Source: Streptomyces sp. SA15
Lineage (GTDB): Bacteria; Actinomycetota; Actinomycetes; Streptomycetales; Streptomycetaceae
Direction: 5' to 3'
Assembly: GCF_002291145.1 (NCBI RefSeq)
Contig: NZ_NTGE01000068.1
Coordinates: 1-57,024 of the forward strand
DNA length: 57,024 nucleotides
Below, piece by piece: positions 17,553 to 27,958 of the stretch. Within the stretch, counting starts at the first letter, position 1; every line of letters starts with the position of its first letter. Made by a program: the position numbers and the translations under genes. The notes below the pieces were generated by a model. That model was not told the DNA's origin, ran no database searches, and saw nothing but the letters and a program-made list of their open reading frames with translations.

Positions 17553-18650
17553 GTGACGACTGACATCAGCGCCCCGAGTACCGCTCCGGCGGACTACGCC
17601 GAGATCACCGAACCCCCGCCCACCGGCCGGGGCAGCGACTACGCCGCGCTGTCCCGCGAGGTGAAGCAGAGCGGGCTGCTGAAGCGGCGCCCGGGCTACT
17701 ACTCCGTCAAGGTCGGGGGGAACCTGCTTCTGCTGGCCGCCGGCTGGACCGCGTTCGGCCTGATCGGGCAGTCGTGGTGGCAGATGGTGACCGCCGCCTT
17801 CCTCGCGGTGATGTTCACCCAGACCGGGTTCATCGGGCACGACGCCGGACACCAGCAGATCGCCGGCTCCAAGCGCGTCAACAACCTGATCGGCCGGGTG
17901 CACGCGGACCTGCTGATCGGCCTCAGCTACGGCTGGTGGATCGCCAAGCACAACCGGCACCACTCCCACCCCAACCACGTCGACCGCGACCCCGACATCG
18001 CCGACGGTGCGATCGCCTTCACCGAGGACCACGCCCGCGTCCGCAGCGGAGCGTACGCCTGGCTGGGCCGTCACCAGGCCTGGCTGTTCTTCCCGATGCT
18101 GCTGCTTGAAGGGCTCGCCCTGCACGTCGCCGGCGTACGGGCGCTGCTCGAGCGCACCGGCAACGCGGGCTCGCGGGCGGCCAAGCTGGCCGAGGCGGGC
18201 ATGTTGACGGCGCATCTCGTCGGCTATCTGGCCGCCCTGTTCCTGGTCCTGTCTCCCCTCCAGGCCGTGTGCTTCCTCGCCGTGCACCAAGGACTGTTCG
18301 GGCTGTACATGGGGTGCTCCTTCGCCCCCAACCACAAGGGCATGGCCATGTTCGCCAAGGACGACAAGGTCGACTTCCTGCGCCGGCAGGTACTGACGTC
18401 ACGCAACATCCGTGGCCGGCGGTTCACCGACTTCGCGCTCGGCGGGCTGAACTACCAGATCGAGCACCACCTGTTCCCCTCCATGCCGCGGCCCAGCCTG
18501 CGCCAGGCCCAGGAGATCGTGCGCTCGTTCTGCGCCCGGCACGGCATCGCCTACCACGAGACCGGGCTCTTCGACTCCTACGCCCAGGTGCTGCGGCACC
18601 TCCACGCGGTCGGCGGTCCGCTGCGCCTGCGCCCCGAGCTGGAGTACTGA
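17553..18650 (+). CDS. Membrane fatty acid desaturase / acyl-CoA desaturase
   Basis: 365-residue di-iron membrane desaturase. The three histidine boxes are HDAGH, HNRHH and QIEHH, with hydrophobic pairs between them; the Q at the start of the third box is typical of front-end or DesA3-like enzymes. No fused cytochrome b5. Expected to introduce a double bond in membrane acyl chains, likely in cold adaptation. GTG 17553 follows AAAGGAA. Confidence 0.92.
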   Translation: MTTDISAPSTAPADYAEITEPPPTGRGSDYAALSREVKQSGLLKRRPGYYSVKVGGNLLLLAAGWTAFGLIGQSWWQMVTAAFLAVMFTQTGFIGHDAGHQQIAGSKRVNNLIGRVHADLLIGLSYGWWIAKHNRHHSHPNHVDRDPDIADGAIAFTEDHARVRSGAYAWLGRHQAWLFFPMLLLEGLALHVAGVRALLERTGNAGSRAAKLAEAGMLTAHLVGYLAALFLVLSPLQAVCFLAVHQGLFGLYMGCSFAPNHKGMAMFAKDDKVDFLRRQVLTSRNIRGRRFTDFALGGLNYQIEHHLFPSMPRPSLRQAQEIVRSFCARHGIAYHETGLFDSYAQVLRHLHAVGGPLRLRPELEY

Positions 18651-18863
18651 TCACCGTTCCGCCGGCCTTCACCGGCCGTTGAACGGCACGGCCCCGCTCC
18701 CCGTATCTCCTGGCACTGGCCGAGCGACCACCCGCGCCGAACCTCAAATGTTGCTCTGAACGTTCCCGCGGCGGGGTTCGGGCGCGGGCGCCGGGGCCAT
18801 ACCCCCGTCACGCCCGAGAAGGCGGCACCGCGTATCCGGAGGAAGCCGAGGAGGGGACGGATC

Positions 18864-20171
18864 ATGGAGCGACTGGGGACGGGCATCGGGTGGCGGCCGG
18901 AGATCGCGGACGCCGTGGAACGCATGCCGGGCATCGACTGGGTCGAGGTCGTGGCCGAGAACGTCTGCCCCGGCCACCTTCCTCAGGCGCTGCTGCGCCT
19001 GCGCGAGCGCGGGGTGACGGTGGTCCCGCACGGCGTCTCGCTCGGCCTCGGCGGCGCGGACCGCCCCGACGAGGCCCGGCTGACCGCCCTCGCCCAGCGG
19101 GCCGAGGCGCTGGGCTCGCCCCTGGTCACCGAGCACATCGCGTTCGTCAGGGCGGGCGGGCCGCTGACCGCGTCGCCGCGCCTGGAGGCGGGCCATCTGC
19201 TGCCCGTGCCGCGCACCCGGGACGCGCTCGACGTGCTGTGCGAGAACGTCCGCATCGCGCAGGACGCCCTGCCGGTGCCGCTGGCCGTCGAGAACGTCGC
19301 CGCCCTCATCTCCTGGCCCGGCGAGGAGATGACCGAGGGGCAGTTCCTGTACGAGCTGGCCGACCGCACGGGCGTCCGCCTCCTCATCGATGTGGCGAAC
19401 CTGCACACCAACCACGTCAACCGCGGCGAGGACCCGGCGGCGGCACTCGCCGAACTCCCCCTGGAGGCCATCGCGTACGTCCATGTCGCGGGCGGCTTCG
19501 AACGCGACGGCGTCTGGCACGACAGCCACGCCCACCCGGTCCCCCGCCCGGTCCTCGAGATCCTGACCGACCTCGCGTCCCGGGTCTCCCCGCCGGGTGT
19601 CCTGCTGGAACGGGACGAGAACTTCCCCGAACCCGCGGAACTGGAAGGGGAGTTGGGGGCGATACGGGAGGCGCTGGAGAAGGGCGGCGCGAAGGCCGCC
19701 ACCCGTGCGGCCCAGGCCGACACCCCCGGCCCGCCGACGACGACAGCGGCCGACGACGCCACCCGCCAACGGCTCGCCCTGGCACAGACGGCGTTGCTGT
19801 CCGCGCTGGTCGCGGGAACGCCCGTGCCCGAGGGATTCGACCGGGTACGGCTGGGCGTGCAGGCACGGGCCCTGGCCGGAAAGCGGGCGGACGTGGTCGC
19901 GAAGGTCGCGCCCGAACTCCCGGAGATCCTCGGCGCCGACTACCGCCCCGCCTTCCTCGCCTACGCCCACGGCCACCCGATGACCGACGGCTACCGCCGC
20001 GACGCCCTGAACTTCACCGAGCACGTGCTGCTCGCCGGGCGCCTGGAGGACGCGGGAGTACGGCGGGAGCTGCGGCACTGGTGGCTGGAGCGCTCGGGCC
20101 CGATGCCACGCTCACAACGCCCGGCGGTGCGCCTGGCCCGCGCGACGCGGCGGGTACTGCTGCGCCGTTGA
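18864..20171 (+). CDS. DUF692 (MbnB/BufB-like) TIM-barrel protein with C-terminal extension
   Basis: 435-residue protein. Residues 1-270 are a DUF692 barrel: [10 protein letters not shown], the metal-ligand regions [53 protein letters not shown] and [11 protein letters not shown]692 proteins such as MbnB are iron enzymes that modify cysteines in RiPP precursors. After a linker rich in Ala and Thr, the C-terminal 140 residues ([18 protein letters not shown] to the end) look like a helical partner domain of the DUF2063/MbnC-like kind, fused rather than separate. No precursor peptide was found next to it. GGAGGAAGCCGAGGAGG precedes ATG 18864. Confidence 0.8.
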   Translation: MERLGTGIGWRPEIADAVERMPGIDWVEVVAENVCPGHLPQALLRLRERGVTVVPHGVSLGLGGADRPDEARLTALAQRAEALGSPLVTEHIAFVRAGGPLTASPRLEAGHLLPVPRTRDALDVLCENVRIAQDALPVPLAVENVAALISWPGEEMTEGQFLYELADRTGVRLLIDVANLHTNHVNRGEDPAAALAELPLEAIAYVHVAGGFERDGVWHDSHAHPVPRPVLEILTDLASRVSPPGVLLERDENFPEPAELEGELGAIREALEKGGAKAATRAAQADTPGPPTTTAADDATRQRLALAQTALLSALVAGTPVPEGFDRVRLGVQARALAGKRADVVAKVAPELPEILGADYRPAFLAYAHGHPMTDGYRRDALNFTEHVLLAGRLEDAGVRRELRHWWLERSGPMPRSQRPAVRLARATRRVLLRR

Positions 20172-20237
20172 GCAGGAGGATGGTGGTCCACCTCTCGAGG
20201 TACCGAATCGGGTGGTGGGTGGGCACAGGCCGGGGGT

Positions 20238-20258
20238 CCAGGGGGCTCCGCCCCCTGG
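20238..20258 (+). terminator. Hairpin after the DUF692 gene
   Basis: CCAGGGGGC and GCCCCCTGG pair around a three-base loop (20238-20258). A second GGGCTCCGCCCC-like dyad follows near 20263-20277. It lies 67 bases after the stop. Confidence 0.6.
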
Positions 20259-20402
20259 CGGGGAGGGGCGGAGCCCTTTCAGATGGGACGGGTAGGGGCG
20301 GCGGGGGCGAAAACCCATACGGAAGTTGGCGTAGACCCCGCAGTAACATGCCAATCCCGCACCTGAAACCCACTAGCGTGCGGTGCCGCAACAGGAGGCA
20401 CC

Positions 20403-21200
20403 ATGCGACCCCGACCCCCCATCAACGGCCGAGGCATATTCTCCGGGACCGGAATCATCATCACCGGCCTGACGGCGACCCTCGTCGCGCTGATCTTCCC
20501 GATCTGGTCGTACGAGGACAGGTCCGGTACGGGCTTGGACGTTCTGAACTCCGAGACCGTGTCGACGCAGTACGGGCCGCTGTCCGCTCTCGACCGGGAC
20601 TTCGTCACGAAGGTCCGGCTGGCAGGCCTGTGGGAGCTGCCCGCCGGCCAGCAGGCACTGCGGAAGGGCACCACCCCTGCCGTACAGACGGCGGGCCGGC
20701 ACCTCATCGAGGGCCACATCTTCCTGGACGAACGCGTCCGCGACGTCGCCTCCAAGCTGGGCCTGGAACTGCCCAACGAGCCGACCGACCAGCAGAAACA
20801 GTGGCTCGCCACGCTGAACTCGGCACAGAGCGTCGCATACGACCGCGAGTTCGCCAACATCCTGCGGCTGGCACACGGCAAGGTCTTCTCGGTCGTCGCC
20901 CAGGTACGGGCCGGCACCCGCAACTCCCTCGTCCGCGCCCTCGCCGACGACGCGAACACGACCGTCCTGGACCACATCAAGGTCCTGGAGGCCACGGGCT
21001 ACGTCGACTTCGACGCACTCGCCCGGGACATGGTCGCCGGCAGCACTCCCCCACTCACCAACTCCCCCGCCCCGCCGGACCCGATCGCCGACCCGAGCCC
21101 ACCGATCCCGGTCACCCCGTCACCGACCCCGAGCTACCCGCTGCCGCCGCCTACCGCAACCCCGCCACCGGAAAGCGCCGGCACCCCTGAAAGAACCTGA
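20403..21200 (+). CDS. DUF4142 domain protein with proline-rich tail
   Basis: 265-residue exported or anchored protein. One N-terminal membrane helix (about residues 15-38) is followed by a ferritin-like DUF4142 helical domain from LSALDRDFVTKVRLAGLWE to about residue 200. The last 60 residues are a Pro/Thr/Ser wall-spanning type tail. The function is unknown; DUF4142 proteins are common in streptomycete envelopes. GGAGG precedes ATG 20403. Confidence 0.8.
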   Translation: MRPRPPINGRGIFSGTGIIITGLTATLVALIFPIWSYEDRSGTGLDVLNSETVSTQYGPLSALDRDFVTKVRLAGLWELPAGQQALRKGTTPAVQTAGRHLIEGHIFLDERVRDVASKLGLELPNEPTDQQKQWLATLNSAQSVAYDREFANILRLAHGKVFSVVAQVRAGTRNSLVRALADDANTTVLDHIKVLEATGYVDFDALARDMVAGSTPPLTNSPAPPDPIADPSPPIPVTPSPTPSYPLPPPTATPPPESAGTPERT

Positions 21201-21323
21201 GACCAAACGCCCGAGGCGGCGGTTTGGCCACAAAACCACGACACCGGCCGAGTGGTGCTTGTCTTCGTCAACAGGTGACCGAAATATCCCCTTTGTTGCT
21301 GCCGTGCACCGAAGGGATACGCG

Positions 21324-22943
21324 ATGAGAGCCCCCGCCCTCTACTCGGCCGCCGGGTCCTTGCTCCTGACCACACTCGCGGCCGCACCGGCCGACGCCGC
21401 CCCGGCCGTGCCGGGCGCGGCCGAACTGCGCGGCACCGTGGTGGCCGCCGCGCGCGCCGAGGCGGAGGGCATCGCCTTCGGGAAGTGCACCGCCGAGCCG
21501 GACATGCCGGACAACGTGCAGTGCGGCACGGTGTCCGTCCCGCTCGACTACGCCCGTCCGCACGGCCGCCAGATCAAGCTGACCGTCAGCCGGATGCGCG
21601 CCACCCACAAGGACCCGCACAACAGCAAGCGCCGGGTGCCCCGGCAGGGCGCACTGGTCTACAACCCGGGCGGCCCGGGCGCCACCGGCATGTACTTCCC
21701 GCTGATCGGTGTGCTCCCCGAGTGGAAGCGGATCGCGGCGGCGTACGACCTCGTCGGCTACGCCCCGCGCGGGGTGGGCCGCTCGGCGCCCCTGTCCTGC
21801 AAGGACCCCGAGCAGTTCTTCCAGGCACCGTCACAGGCGCCGACGCACCCCTCGGAGTCGTACAAACAGGAGCGCATCGCGCAGGCGAAGGCGTACGCGC
21901 GCGGCTGCGCCCAGCGTGCGGGTGGCACGCTGCGGCACTACACCTCCCTGAACAACGCCCGCGACCTGGACGTCCTGCGCGCCGCGCTGGGCGAGCACAG
22001 GCTGACGTTCATGGGCGCGTCGTACGGCACCTACTTCGGGGCGCTGTACGCGACCCTGTTCCCCTCGCACGTACGGCGGATGGTGTTCGACTCGGCGGTG
22101 AACCCGGACCCCGAGCAGATCTGGTACCGCAACAACCTCCACCAGTCGGCCGCGTTCGAGGGCCGCTGGGAGGACATCCGGGAGTGGATCGCCCGGCACG
22201 ACGACGTGTACGGGCTGGGCGACACGGCCGAGAAGGTGCTGCGCAGCTACGAGAAGGCGCGGGCGCGGCTGGCGGTGAAGCCGGCGGGCGGGAAGGTCGG
22301 GCCCGCCCAGTTGCAGGGCGCGTTCCTGTCGGCCGGGTACTTCGACGACTACTGGCCGCACCGCGCGCACGCGCTGTCGGCGTATCTGAAGGGCGACCCG
22401 AAGCCGCTGATCGAGCAGGCCGGGCCGCATCCGCAGGCGGCGGCCGAGGCGGAGAACACCCACGCGGTCTACACGGCCGTCGAGTGCAACGACGCGCCCT
22501 GGCCGACGGACTGGAGGGTGTGGGACCGGGACAACACGCGGCTCGCGCGCATCGCGCCCTTCGAGACCTGGGACAACGTGTGGATGAATCTGCCGTGCGC
22601 CTACTGGCCGGCGCCTCGGCAGCAGCCCCTCGACGTGCGGACCGGGCGGGGTGAGCTGCCGCCGACGCTGATCCTGGCCGCCGAGCGGGACGCGGCCACG
22701 CCGTACGACGGCGCCCTGGAACTGCACCGGCGTCTGTCGGGTTCGGTGCTGGTCACCGAGCGGGGTTCGGGCACGCACGGCATCGCGGGCGGCGCGAACC
22801 CGTGCGTCAACGGGCACGTCGAGGCGTATCTGCTGCAGGGCGACCTGCCGACGCGGCGCGCGTCCTGCGCACCGCGCCCCGAACCGAAGCCGAAGTCGGC
22901 GGCCGACGTCAGGAAGGCGCCGGCCGCCATGCCCCCACGCTGA
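21324..22943 (+). CDS. Secreted alpha/beta-hydrolase, tripeptidyl aminopeptidase (TAP/SlpD) family
   Basis: 539-residue exported serine hydrolase with an N-terminal signal peptide (cleavage near ADAAPA). The oxyanion region YNPGGPG, the nucleophile elbow GASYGTY and the C-terminal TAP-like domain with DAATP (Asp) and GTHGI (His) complete the triad. Family members remove N-terminal tripeptides from secreted proteins or act as proline-type aminopeptidases. No substrate is indicated by neighbours. ATG 21324 begins MRAPALYSA. Confidence 0.9.
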   Translation: MRAPALYSAAGSLLLTTLAAAPADAAPAVPGAAELRGTVVAAARAEAEGIAFGKCTAEPDMPDNVQCGTVSVPLDYARPHGRQIKLTVSRMRATHKDPHNSKRRVPRQGALVYNPGGPGATGMYFPLIGVLPEWKRIAAAYDLVGYAPRGVGRSAPLSCKDPEQFFQAPSQAPTHPSESYKQERIAQAKAYARGCAQRAGGTLRHYTSLNNARDLDVLRAALGEHRLTFMGASYGTYFGALYATLFPSHVRRMVFDSAVNPDPEQIWYRNNLHQSAAFEGRWEDIREWIARHDDVYGLGDTAEKVLRSYEKARARLAVKPAGGKVGPAQLQGAFLSAGYFDDYWPHRAHALSAYLKGDPKPLIEQAGPHPQAAAEAENTHAVYTAVECNDAPWPTDWRVWDRDNTRLARIAPFETWDNVWMNLPCAYWPAPRQQPLDVRTGRGELPPTLILAAERDAATPYDGALELHRRLSGSVLVTERGSGTHGIAGGANPCVNGHVEAYLLQGDLPTRRASCAPRPEPKPKSAADVRKAPAAMPPR

Positions 22944-22960
22944 TCAGGCCAGGCCCGCGA

Positions 22961-23215
22961 CCAGCTCGGCCACGGACTTGCGTCGCCCTGTGCTGCACCA
23001 TCTGGGGGACAACCCCCAGACCCCCGGCCGGTCACAGCTCGCCGCCCCTTGTCAGGCGAGCCCGGCGACCAGCTCGGCCACAGACTTACGTCGCCCTGTG
23101 CTGCACCATCTGGGGGACAACCCCCAGACCCCCGGCCGGTCACAGCTCGCCGCCCCTTGTCAGGCGAGCCCGGCGACCAGCTCGGCCACAGACTTACGTC
23201 GCCCTGTGAAGAAGG
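22961..23215. repeat. Tandem duplication of the hemQ 3' end (units of 105 and 108 bp)
   Basis: The segment CGACCAGCTCGGCCAC... starts at 22961, 23066 and 23174. The third copy is the genuine end of hemQ (minus strand); the first two carry the same last codons followed by a 60-bp insert with a CTGGGGGACAACCCCCAG hairpin. The inserts are identical and copies 1 and 2 differ at a few bases. Confidence 0.9.
23001..23020 (-). terminator. Hairpin in repeat copy (second copy at 23109-23128)
   Basis: TCTGGGGG-ACAA-CCCCCAGA is a perfect 8-bp stem, present twice 108 bp apart. Between the convergent TAP and hemQ genes, it can act in both directions. Confidence 0.6.
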
Positions 23216-23891
23216 GCACCTCTTCGCGGACGTGCCTGCGGGCCTCCGAGGCGCGCAGGTGGCGCATGAGGTCGACGATGCGGTACAGCTCGTCGGCCTC
23301 GAAGGCGAGGATCCACTCGTAGTCGCCCAGCGAGAACGAGGCGACCGTGTTGGCGCGCACGTCCGGGAAGCCGCGGGCCATCTTGCCGTGGTCGGCGAGC
23401 ATGCGGCGGCGGTCCTCGTCGGGCAGCAGGTACCAGTCGTACGAGCGCACGAAGGGGTAGACGCTGACATAGTCGCGGGGCGTCTCGTCGGCGAGGAACG
23501 CCGGGATGTGCGAGCGGTTGAACTCGGCGGGGCGGTGCAGCGCCATGTTCGACCACACCGGCTCCAGCGCGCGGCCCAGCTTGGTGCGGCGGAAGAGGTT
23601 GTACGCCTCCTGGAGCTGGTCGCTGGTCTCCGCGTGCCACCAGATCATGAGGTCGGCGTCTGCGCGCAGGCCCGACACGTCGTACGTGCCGCGGATCGTC
23701 ACGTCCTTGGCGGCGAGCTGGTCGAACAGCTCCTGGACCTCGTCGGCGTAGCCCGAGCGGTCCTCGGGGAGCACGTCCTTCAGCTTGAAGACCGACCAGA
23801 GGGTGTAGCGGATGACCTCGTTGAGGTCCTTGGCCAGCTTGCCCTTGTTCGGGACCCTGCCGGACTCGGTGGTGGGGGCGTCGTCACTCAT
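23160..23891 (-). CDS. hemQ: Coproheme decarboxylase HemQ (chlorite-dismutase fold)
   Basis: Final step of the coproporphyrin-dependent heme pathway, converting coproheme III to heme b. 243 residues. The central [14 protein letters not shown] and the heme-ligand His in [11 protein letters not shown] are visible. The catalytic Tyr of monoderm HemQ probably lies in YVSVYPF. Start ATG 23891 is chosen; ATG 23900 would overlap the hemY stop as ATGA. Either way it is coupled to hemY, its pathway partner. Confidence 0.94.
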   Translation of the reverse strand: MSDDAPTTESGRVPNKGKLAKDLNEVIRYTLWSVFKLKDVLPEDRSGYADEVQELFDQLAAKDVTIRGTYDVSGLRADADLMIWWHAETSDQLQEAYNLFRRTKLGRALEPVWSNMALHRPAEFNRSHIPAFLADETPRDYVSVYPFVRSYDWYLLPDEDRRRMLADHGKMARGFPDVRANTVASFSLGDYEWILAFEADELYRIVDLMRHLRASEARRHVREEVPFFTGRRKSVAELVAGLA

Positions 23892-23896
23892 GGTCC

Positions 23897-25345
23897 TCAT
23901 TCTCCCGCTCCGCCGTGCAGACTCTGCACCGGGTTGGCGGTGAGCTCCTGCACAGCGCGCAGGTCACCCTGGATCTGGTCGACGGCCGCGTACGCGCTCG
24001 CGATGCAGGCCGGGATGCCGACGCCGTCGTACTGCGCGCCGCACACCGCCAGGCCCGGTAGCTTGCCGACGTGCTCGCGGATGCGGGCCACGCGCGCGTG
24101 GTGGCCGACGGGGTACTGGGGCAGGCCGTCGGTCCAACGGGTGACGCGGGTTTCGACGGGGGTGGCGTCCAGGCCGGTGGCCTGCTCGAGGTCGTGCCGC
24201 GAGACGTCCACCAGGTCGGCGTCGTCGCGCCGGAGGATCTCCGTCTCGCCGTACCGCCCGACGGAGGTGCGCAGGACGACCAGGTCCGGGTTCTCGTCGG
24301 CGATCCAGCCCCACTTCTGGGAGGCGAAGGTCGACGCCTTGATGGTGCGCCCGTCGACGGGCGGCACGAGGAAGCCGCTGCCCTCGGGGAGCAAGACCTC
24401 GCCACGGCGGTAGGCGAGGGTGACCAGAGCCATGGAGGCGTACTCGACGCCGGCCAGCTCGGCGGCGGCTTCGGGCGCCTCGGCGCGCAGGAGGCCGGCG
24501 GCGACCGGGGCGGGGACGGCGACGATGACGGCGTCCGCGTACAGCACACGATCGCCGGCGACGATCCGCCACCCCTGGGACGGCTCTCGGCGCAGCTCCT
24601 TCACCGGCGCTCCGGTCAGGATCTCTCCCCCTTGTGCCCGCACCGACTCCGCGACCGCGATCGGGAGTGTGCCCACGCCGCCCTCGATGCCCATGAACAC
24701 CGGCCCGGTCTGCTGGCCCGCGGCGGCCTTGGCCTGGATCTCGCGGACCGCCTCCGTCAGGGAGTCGTGTGTCCGCGCGGCCTGGAAGAGCTGGGGGACC
24801 GCCGAGCGCATCGAGATGCGGTACGCGTCGCCCGCGTAGACCCCGCCCAGCAGTGGCTCGACGAGGCGGTCGACGACCTCGCGGCCCAGCCGCGCCGCCA
24901 CGTACTCCCCGACTGCCACGTCGTCGCCGATCTGCGTGCGGGGCAGGTCGGCGTCGCGCTCGATGCGGGCGAGGCCCTCCTCGGACAGCACACCGGAGAG
25001 GGCGGACGCGGTGCCGGGGACGCCCATCACATGGCCCTTGGGCATGGGGCGCAGGGCGCCGCGGGTCCACAGGGAGGCGGTCGCGGTGGCGGGCGGTTGC
25101 AGGCGGTCGGTGAGGCCGACCTCGCGGGCGAGGGCCACGGCCTCCGGACGCCGGGCGAGCATGGACTCGGCGCCGAAGTCGACGCGCGCGCCCGCGATCT
25201 CGCCGGGCAGCAGCTTGCCGCCGACGCGGTCGGACGCCTCCAGGACGGTCACTCTCGCCCCGCGCCGCAACAGCCGGTGGGCGGCAGCCAGTCCGGCGAT
25301 GCCCGCTCCGATGACGACGACCCGACCCTGACCTGTTGCGCTCAT
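23897..25345 (-). CDS. hemY: Coproporphyrinogen III oxidase / protoporphyrinogen oxidase (HemY/CgoX)
   Basis: 482-residue FAD enzyme oxidising coproporphyrinogen III in the Gram-positive heme route. The dinucleotide loop [17 protein letters not shown] and ASDRVGGKL follow the start directly; the C-terminal [21 protein letters not shown] FAD block (read as [12 protein letters not shown]) is intact. It overlaps hemQ by a few bases, as expected for a shared operon. Confidence 0.93.
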   Translation of the reverse strand: MSATGQGRVVVIGAGIAGLAAAHRLLRRGARVTVLEASDRVGGKLLPGEIAGARVDFGAESMLARRPEAVALAREVGLTDRLQPPATATASLWTRGALRPMPKGHVMGVPGTASALSGVLSEEGLARIERDADLPRTQIGDDVAVGEYVAARLGREVVDRLVEPLLGGVYAGDAYRISMRSAVPQLFQAARTHDSLTEAVREIQAKAAAGQQTGPVFMGIEGGVGTLPIAVAESVRAQGGEILTGAPVKELRREPSQGWRIVAGDRVLYADAVIVAVPAPVAAGLLRAEAPEAAAELAGVEYASMALVTLAYRRGEVLLPEGSGFLVPPVDGRTIKASTFASQKWGWIADENPDLVVLRTSVGRYGETEILRRDDADLVDVSRHDLEQATGLDATPVETRVTRWTDGLPQYPVGHHARVARIREHVGKLPGLAVCGAQYDGVGIPACIASAYAAVDQIQGDLRAVQELTANPVQSLHGGAGE

Positions 25346-25505
25346 GTCCCCACTTTCTCAGACCCCACTGACACTCCCACGGCACCCCGGTGTCCTTCAC
25401 GAGTCCTGACCGTGACCGCATCGGGACCGTCGAAGGCCAACGTCCGGGCCCGTCCCGGCGTCGAAGGAGCGTCAGTCGTCACGACGACCCTCGGGGGATA
25501 CCCAC

Positions 25506-26495
25506 ATGCGCACACGACGTTCCGCACGACCCGTCCAGACCCTGGCCGGAGTCCTGCTGGCCGCGGCCCTCGCGCTCACGGGCTGCACCAGCGCCGACGA
25601 CAGCGCCGGCAGCGACTCCGGCGGCGATGCGGCCGTCGCCCGCTCGGACGCGAAGGAGGCCGCCCCGGGCGGCGCCGCGGACGGCGACAGCGGCGCGGGC
25701 GCCGCCAAGGCGACAGCGCCACCCAAACTCACCGCGAGCCACATCATCCGCACCGCCTCCCTCACCGTGCGGGTCAAGGACGTGCCGAAGGCCCTCGACA
25801 AGGCCCGCACCACCACCGAGAACGCGGGCGGCTACGTCGGCAACGAGACCACCACCAGCATCGAAGAGGGCGGCGCGGAGACGGAGGTGGTGTTGCGCGT
25901 GCCCGTCGACAAGTACGACGAGGTCCTCGCCGACCTGGAAGGCACGGGCAAGCTGCTCGAGCGCACGGCGAAGGCGCAGGACGTCACCGACCAGGTCGTC
26001 GACGTGGAGAGCCGCATCACCTCTCAGCGCGCGAGCGTGACGCGGATCCGCGAGCTGATGGACCGGGCCACGCGGCTGAGCGACGTGGTGACGCTGGAGG
26101 GCGAGTTGAGCAGCCGCCAGGCCGAGCTGGAGTCGCTGCTGGCCCGGCAGGCGTCCCTGAAGGACCGCACGACCCTGGCCACCATCACCCTCTCCCTGCT
26201 CGAGCCGCCGGTGGAGGAGGTCACCGAGGACGAGGACCCGGGCATCGTCGACGCGCTGGCCGGCGGCTGGGACGCCTTCGTGACGACGCTGCGCTGGATC
26301 GTGGTGGCGCTGGCGGCAGTGCTCCCGTTCGCGGCGGTCACCGCGCTGATCGTGCTGGTGTGGCTGCGGATCGTACGGCCCCGCCTGCCGCGCCGGCCGG
26401 CCACCGCGTCGGCGATGACCGCGCTGGGCCCGCTGCCGACGGCCCGGCAGGCACCGGAGCCCACGCGCCCGCAGGAGGGCGACGAGGAGAACTGA
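25506..26495 (+). CDS. DUF4349 lipoprotein
   Basis: 329-residue lipoprotein. Lipobox LTGC around residue 27, then an acidic/Gly linker. The DUF4349 domain starts at IIRTASLTVRV, with an N-terminal beta part, a coiled coil (VDVESRITSQRASVTRIRE...LEGELSSRQAELESL) and a C-terminal TM helix (about 255-285). The two membrane anchors suggest a periplasm-like sensor or scaffold role; no function is known. Divergent from hemY. Confidence 0.85.
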   Translation: MRTRRSARPVQTLAGVLLAAALALTGCTSADDSAGSDSGGDAAVARSDAKEAAPGGAADGDSGAGAAKATAPPKLTASHIIRTASLTVRVKDVPKALDKARTTTENAGGYVGNETTTSIEEGGAETEVVLRVPVDKYDEVLADLEGTGKLLERTAKAQDVTDQVVDVESRITSQRASVTRIRELMDRATRLSDVVTLEGELSSRQAELESLLARQASLKDRTTLATITLSLLEPPVEEVTEDEDPGIVDALAGGWDAFVTTLRWIVVALAAVLPFAAVTALIVLVWLRIVRPRLPRRPATASAMTALGPLPTARQAPEPTRPQEGDEEN

Positions 26496-26542
26496 ACCGG
26501 CCTGGGCAGGACTGAAATGCCCGGCCCCCGTAGCGTGTTCGC

Positions 26543-27949
26543 ATGAGCGTGAGCATGAGCGGAACGAGCCGTGGGGCAGAGCGTCTGGTCGTGATCGGCG
26601 GCGACGCCGCGGGCATGTCCGCGGCGTCGCAGGCACGCCGGCTGAAGGGCCCGGACGAGTTGGAGATCGTGGCCTTCGAACGCGGCCACTTCACCTCCTA
26701 CTCCGCCTGCGGCATCCCGTACTGGGTGGGCGGCGAAGTGTCCGACCGCGACCAGTTGATCGCCCGCACGGCCGAGGAGCACCGCGCGCGGGACATCGAT
26801 CTGCGCATGCGGACGGAGGTCACGGAGATCGACGTGGCCGGCGGGCGGGTACGCGCGCATGACGTGGATTCCGGCGCCGAGTCCTGGACGTCGTACGACA
26901 AACTCGTGATCGCGACCGGCGCCCGCCCGATCCGCCCGGACCTGCCGGGGGCCGACGCGCCCGGCGTCCACGGCGTGCAGACGCTCGACGACGGCCAGGC
27001 GCTCCTGGACACGCTGGCACGCACGCGTGGCCGCCGCGCGGTCGTGGTCGGCGCGGGCTACATCGGCGTCGAGATGGCCGAGGCGCTCATCAACCGCGGC
27101 TACGAGGTGACGGTCGTCAACCGCGGCAGCGAACCGATGTCCACGCTCGACCCGGACATGGGCCGCCTGGTGCACGAGGCCATGGAGGGCCTGGGCATCA
27201 CCATGGTGAACGACGCCGAGGTGACCAAGCTGTTGACGGGCCAGGACGGCCGCGTGCGGGCGGTCGGGACGCAGGACGCCGAGTACCCGGCGGACGTGGT
27301 CGTGCTGGGCATCGGCGTACGCCCCGACACGGCGCTCGCCGAGGCGGCGGGGCTGCCCCTGGGCGCTCATCGCGGGCTGCTGACGGACCTGGCGATGCGG
27401 GTGCGCGGGCACGAGAACATCTGGGCCGGCGGCGACTGCGTGGAGGTCCTCGACCTGGTCTCCGGGCAGGAACGGCACATCGCCCTCGGCACCCACGCCA
27501 ACAAGCACGGCCAGGTCATCGGCACCAACGCCGGCGGCGGCTACGCCACGTTCCCGGGCGTGGTCGGCACGGCGGTGAGCAAGGTCTGCGACCTGGAGAT
27601 CGCCCGCACGGGCCTGCGTGAGAAGGACGCCCGCCGCGTCGGCCTCCAGTTCGAAACGGTGACCATCGAGTCCACCAGCCGCGCCGGCTACTACCCGGGC
27701 GCCTCCCCCATGACGGTCAAGATGCTCGCCGAACGCCGCACGGGACGGCTGCTCGGCGTGCAGATCGTCGGCAGGGAGGGCGCCGGCAAACGGGTCGACA
27801 TCGCCGCGGTGGCTCTGACGGCCGGCATGACGGTGGACCGGATGACGTCCTTGGACCTGGGATACGCGCCGCCCTTCTCACCGGTCTGGGACCCAGTACT
27901 GGTAGCGGCCCGCAAGGCAGCAAAGGCAGTTCAGGAAAACACCCTGTAG
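26543..27949 (+). CDS. CoA-disulfide-reductase-like FAD/NAD(P) oxidoreductase
   Basis: 468-residue pyridine nucleotide-disulfide oxidoreductase. FAD loop VVIGGDAAGMSAA (about 16-28) and a single active-site cysteine Cys56 in SYSACGIPYWVGG, the hallmark of CoA-disulfide reductases and NADH oxidases. The NAD loop VVVGAGYIGVEMAEAL and the dimerisation domain are intact. It could maintain CoA or mycothiol-linked redox balance; the substrate is not certain. Confidence 0.88.
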   Translation: MSVSMSGTSRGAERLVVIGGDAAGMSAASQARRLKGPDELEIVAFERGHFTSYSACGIPYWVGGEVSDRDQLIARTAEEHRARDIDLRMRTEVTEIDVAGGRVRAHDVDSGAESWTSYDKLVIATGARPIRPDLPGADAPGVHGVQTLDDGQALLDTLARTRGRRAVVVGAGYIGVEMAEALINRGYEVTVVNRGSEPMSTLDPDMGRLVHEAMEGLGITMVNDAEVTKLLTGQDGRVRAVGTQDAEYPADVVVLGIGVRPDTALAEAAGLPLGAHRGLLTDLAMRVRGHENIWAGGDCVEVLDLVSGQERHIALGTHANKHGQVIGTNAGGGYATFPGVVGTAVSKVCDLEIARTGLREKDARRVGLQFETVTIESTSRAGYYPGASPMTVKMLAERRTGRLLGVQIVGREGAGKRVDIAAVALTAGMTVDRMTSLDLGYAPPFSPVWDPVLVAARKAAKAVQENTL

Positions 27950-27958
27950 GGCAGCGTC

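Noticed and set aside
22961..23215. Direct repeats resembling a CRISPR array
   Set aside because: Units are about 105-108 bp, spacers are identical rather than unique, and the repeats are copies of the hemQ end.
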